The notes under the pieces: generated by a model
Databases searched by the model: none
What the model saw: the letters and a program-made list of their open reading frames with translations, nothing else
What the model was told of the DNA's origin: nothing
Assembly (NCBI GenBank): GCA_015264885.1
Contig: JABZYY010000074.1
Location: 1-5,612, forward strand
DNA length: 5,612 nucleotides
Source of the DNA: Streptococcus sp.
GTDB taxonomy: Bacteria; Bacillota; Bacilli; Lactobacillales; Aerococcaceae
Reading direction: 5' to 3'
Position numbers and translations under genes: made by a program
Shown here: positions 5,236-5,612 of the stretch, piece by piece
Numbering within the stretch: the first letter of the stretch is position 1
Layout of the letters: every line of letters starts with the position of its first letter

Positions 5236-5612
5236 TAAAACGATTCGAGAAGACTTTCCAATATTAAAGCGTGAAGTCAACGATGAAGTGCTTGTCTATT
5301 TAGACAATGCAGCTACAACGCAAAAGCCACGTCAGGTTGTAGAAGCCGTTGAGAAATTCTACGCAACTCACAATGCCAATATTCATCGTGGGGTGCATAC
5401 ACTGGCTCAGGAAGCCACTGACTTATACGAAGCATCTCGAACTAAAGTAGCGAAATTTATTAACGCTAGTAGCACAAAAGAAGTGCTCTTTACGCGTGGA
5501 ACGACAACTAGTTTAAACTGGGTTGCGCAAGGGTTTGCGCCGAATCGCCTCCAAGAAGGAGACGAAATCTGGATTAGCCCTGCTGAGCACCATTCGAATG
5601 TGGTTCCTTGGC
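5228..5612 (+). CDS. sufS: SufS, group II cysteine desulfurase, N-terminal 128 residues (3' end outside window)
   Basis: SufS is a pyridoxal-phosphate enzyme that takes sulfur from cysteine, making alanine and an enzyme persulfide that is passed on (to SufU in Firmicutes) for cluster assembly. The visible part reads from M-I-S-K-T-I-R-E-D-F-P to the window edge. It shows L-D-N-A-A-T-T-Q-K-P (25-34), N-I-H-R-G-V-H-T-L-A (51-60), T-R-G-T-T-T-S-L-N (89-97), which binds the cofactor phosphate, and E-H-H-S-N-V-V-P-W (120-128), whose His stacks on the cofactor ring. The PLP-binding Lys and active-site Cys lie beyond the window. SufS is favoured over IscS/NifS by these motifs and the suf context. 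The ATG lies eight bases inside sufD and has no good ribosome binding site ahead, so initiation probably depends on ribosomes finishing sufD. Confidence 0.95.
   Translation, partial: MISKTIREDFPILKREVNDEVLVYLDNAATTQKPRQVVEAVEKFYATHNANIHRGVHTLAQEATDLYEASRTKVAKFINASSTKEVLFTRGTTTSLNWVAQGFAPNRLQEGDEIWISPAEHHSNVVPW

Overview
The window looks like chromosome of a low-GC Gram-positive bacterium, most likely a lactic-acid-type Firmicute (order Lactobacillales). The sequence is AT-rich with strong AAGGAG-type ribosome binding sites and tightly packed genes. The suf genes run sufC-sufD-sufS, the usual Firmicute order, and the RodA, YusI-like and GcvH-like proteins are of Firmicute type. I cannot fix the genus from the sequence alone. 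Everything found is housekeeping; I see no phage, transposon, CRISPR, tRNA, rRNA or defence gene.

Region 1 (1-2206, + strand) is the end of one operon whose promoter lies upstream of the window. It holds the 3' end of a YihY/BrkB-family membrane protein, rodA (peptidoglycan glycosyltransferase), a small YusI-like ArsC/Spx-family thioredoxin-fold protein, and a short, divergent GcvH-like lipoyl-carrier protein. The first three genes overlap by 26 and 4 bases, and the last starts one base after its neighbour, so translation is probably coupled. The operon closes with a very strong hairpin terminator (2219-2259) that also serves the convergent gene.

Region 2 (2261-3004, - strand) is a single class I glutamine-amidotransferase-like hydrolase of the gamma-glutamyl-GABA hydrolase (PuuD, peptidase C26) family with an intact Cys-His-Glu triad.

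Region 3 (3005-3161) is a 157-base divergent promoter region. Each direction has a plausible sigma-A-type promoter with a 17-base spacer, and each spacer carries an inverted repeat: a perfect 16-bp palindrome on the hydrolase side and a Fur-box-like 7-1-7 repeat on the suf side. This is the least explained part of the window.

Region 4 (3162-5612, + strand) is the start of the SUF iron-sulfur cluster assembly operon: sufC (ATPase), sufD (scaffold partner) and the first 128 codons of sufS (cysteine desulfurase), cut by the window edge. By Firmicute precedent sufU and sufB should follow. A biochemical link between regions 1 and 4 is possible: lipoyl synthase, which acts on octanoylated carrier proteins such as GcvH, consumes iron-sulfur clusters, and yusI, gcvH and suf also lie near one another in Bacillus subtilis. 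The terminator and the opposing gene nevertheless make them separate transcription units here.
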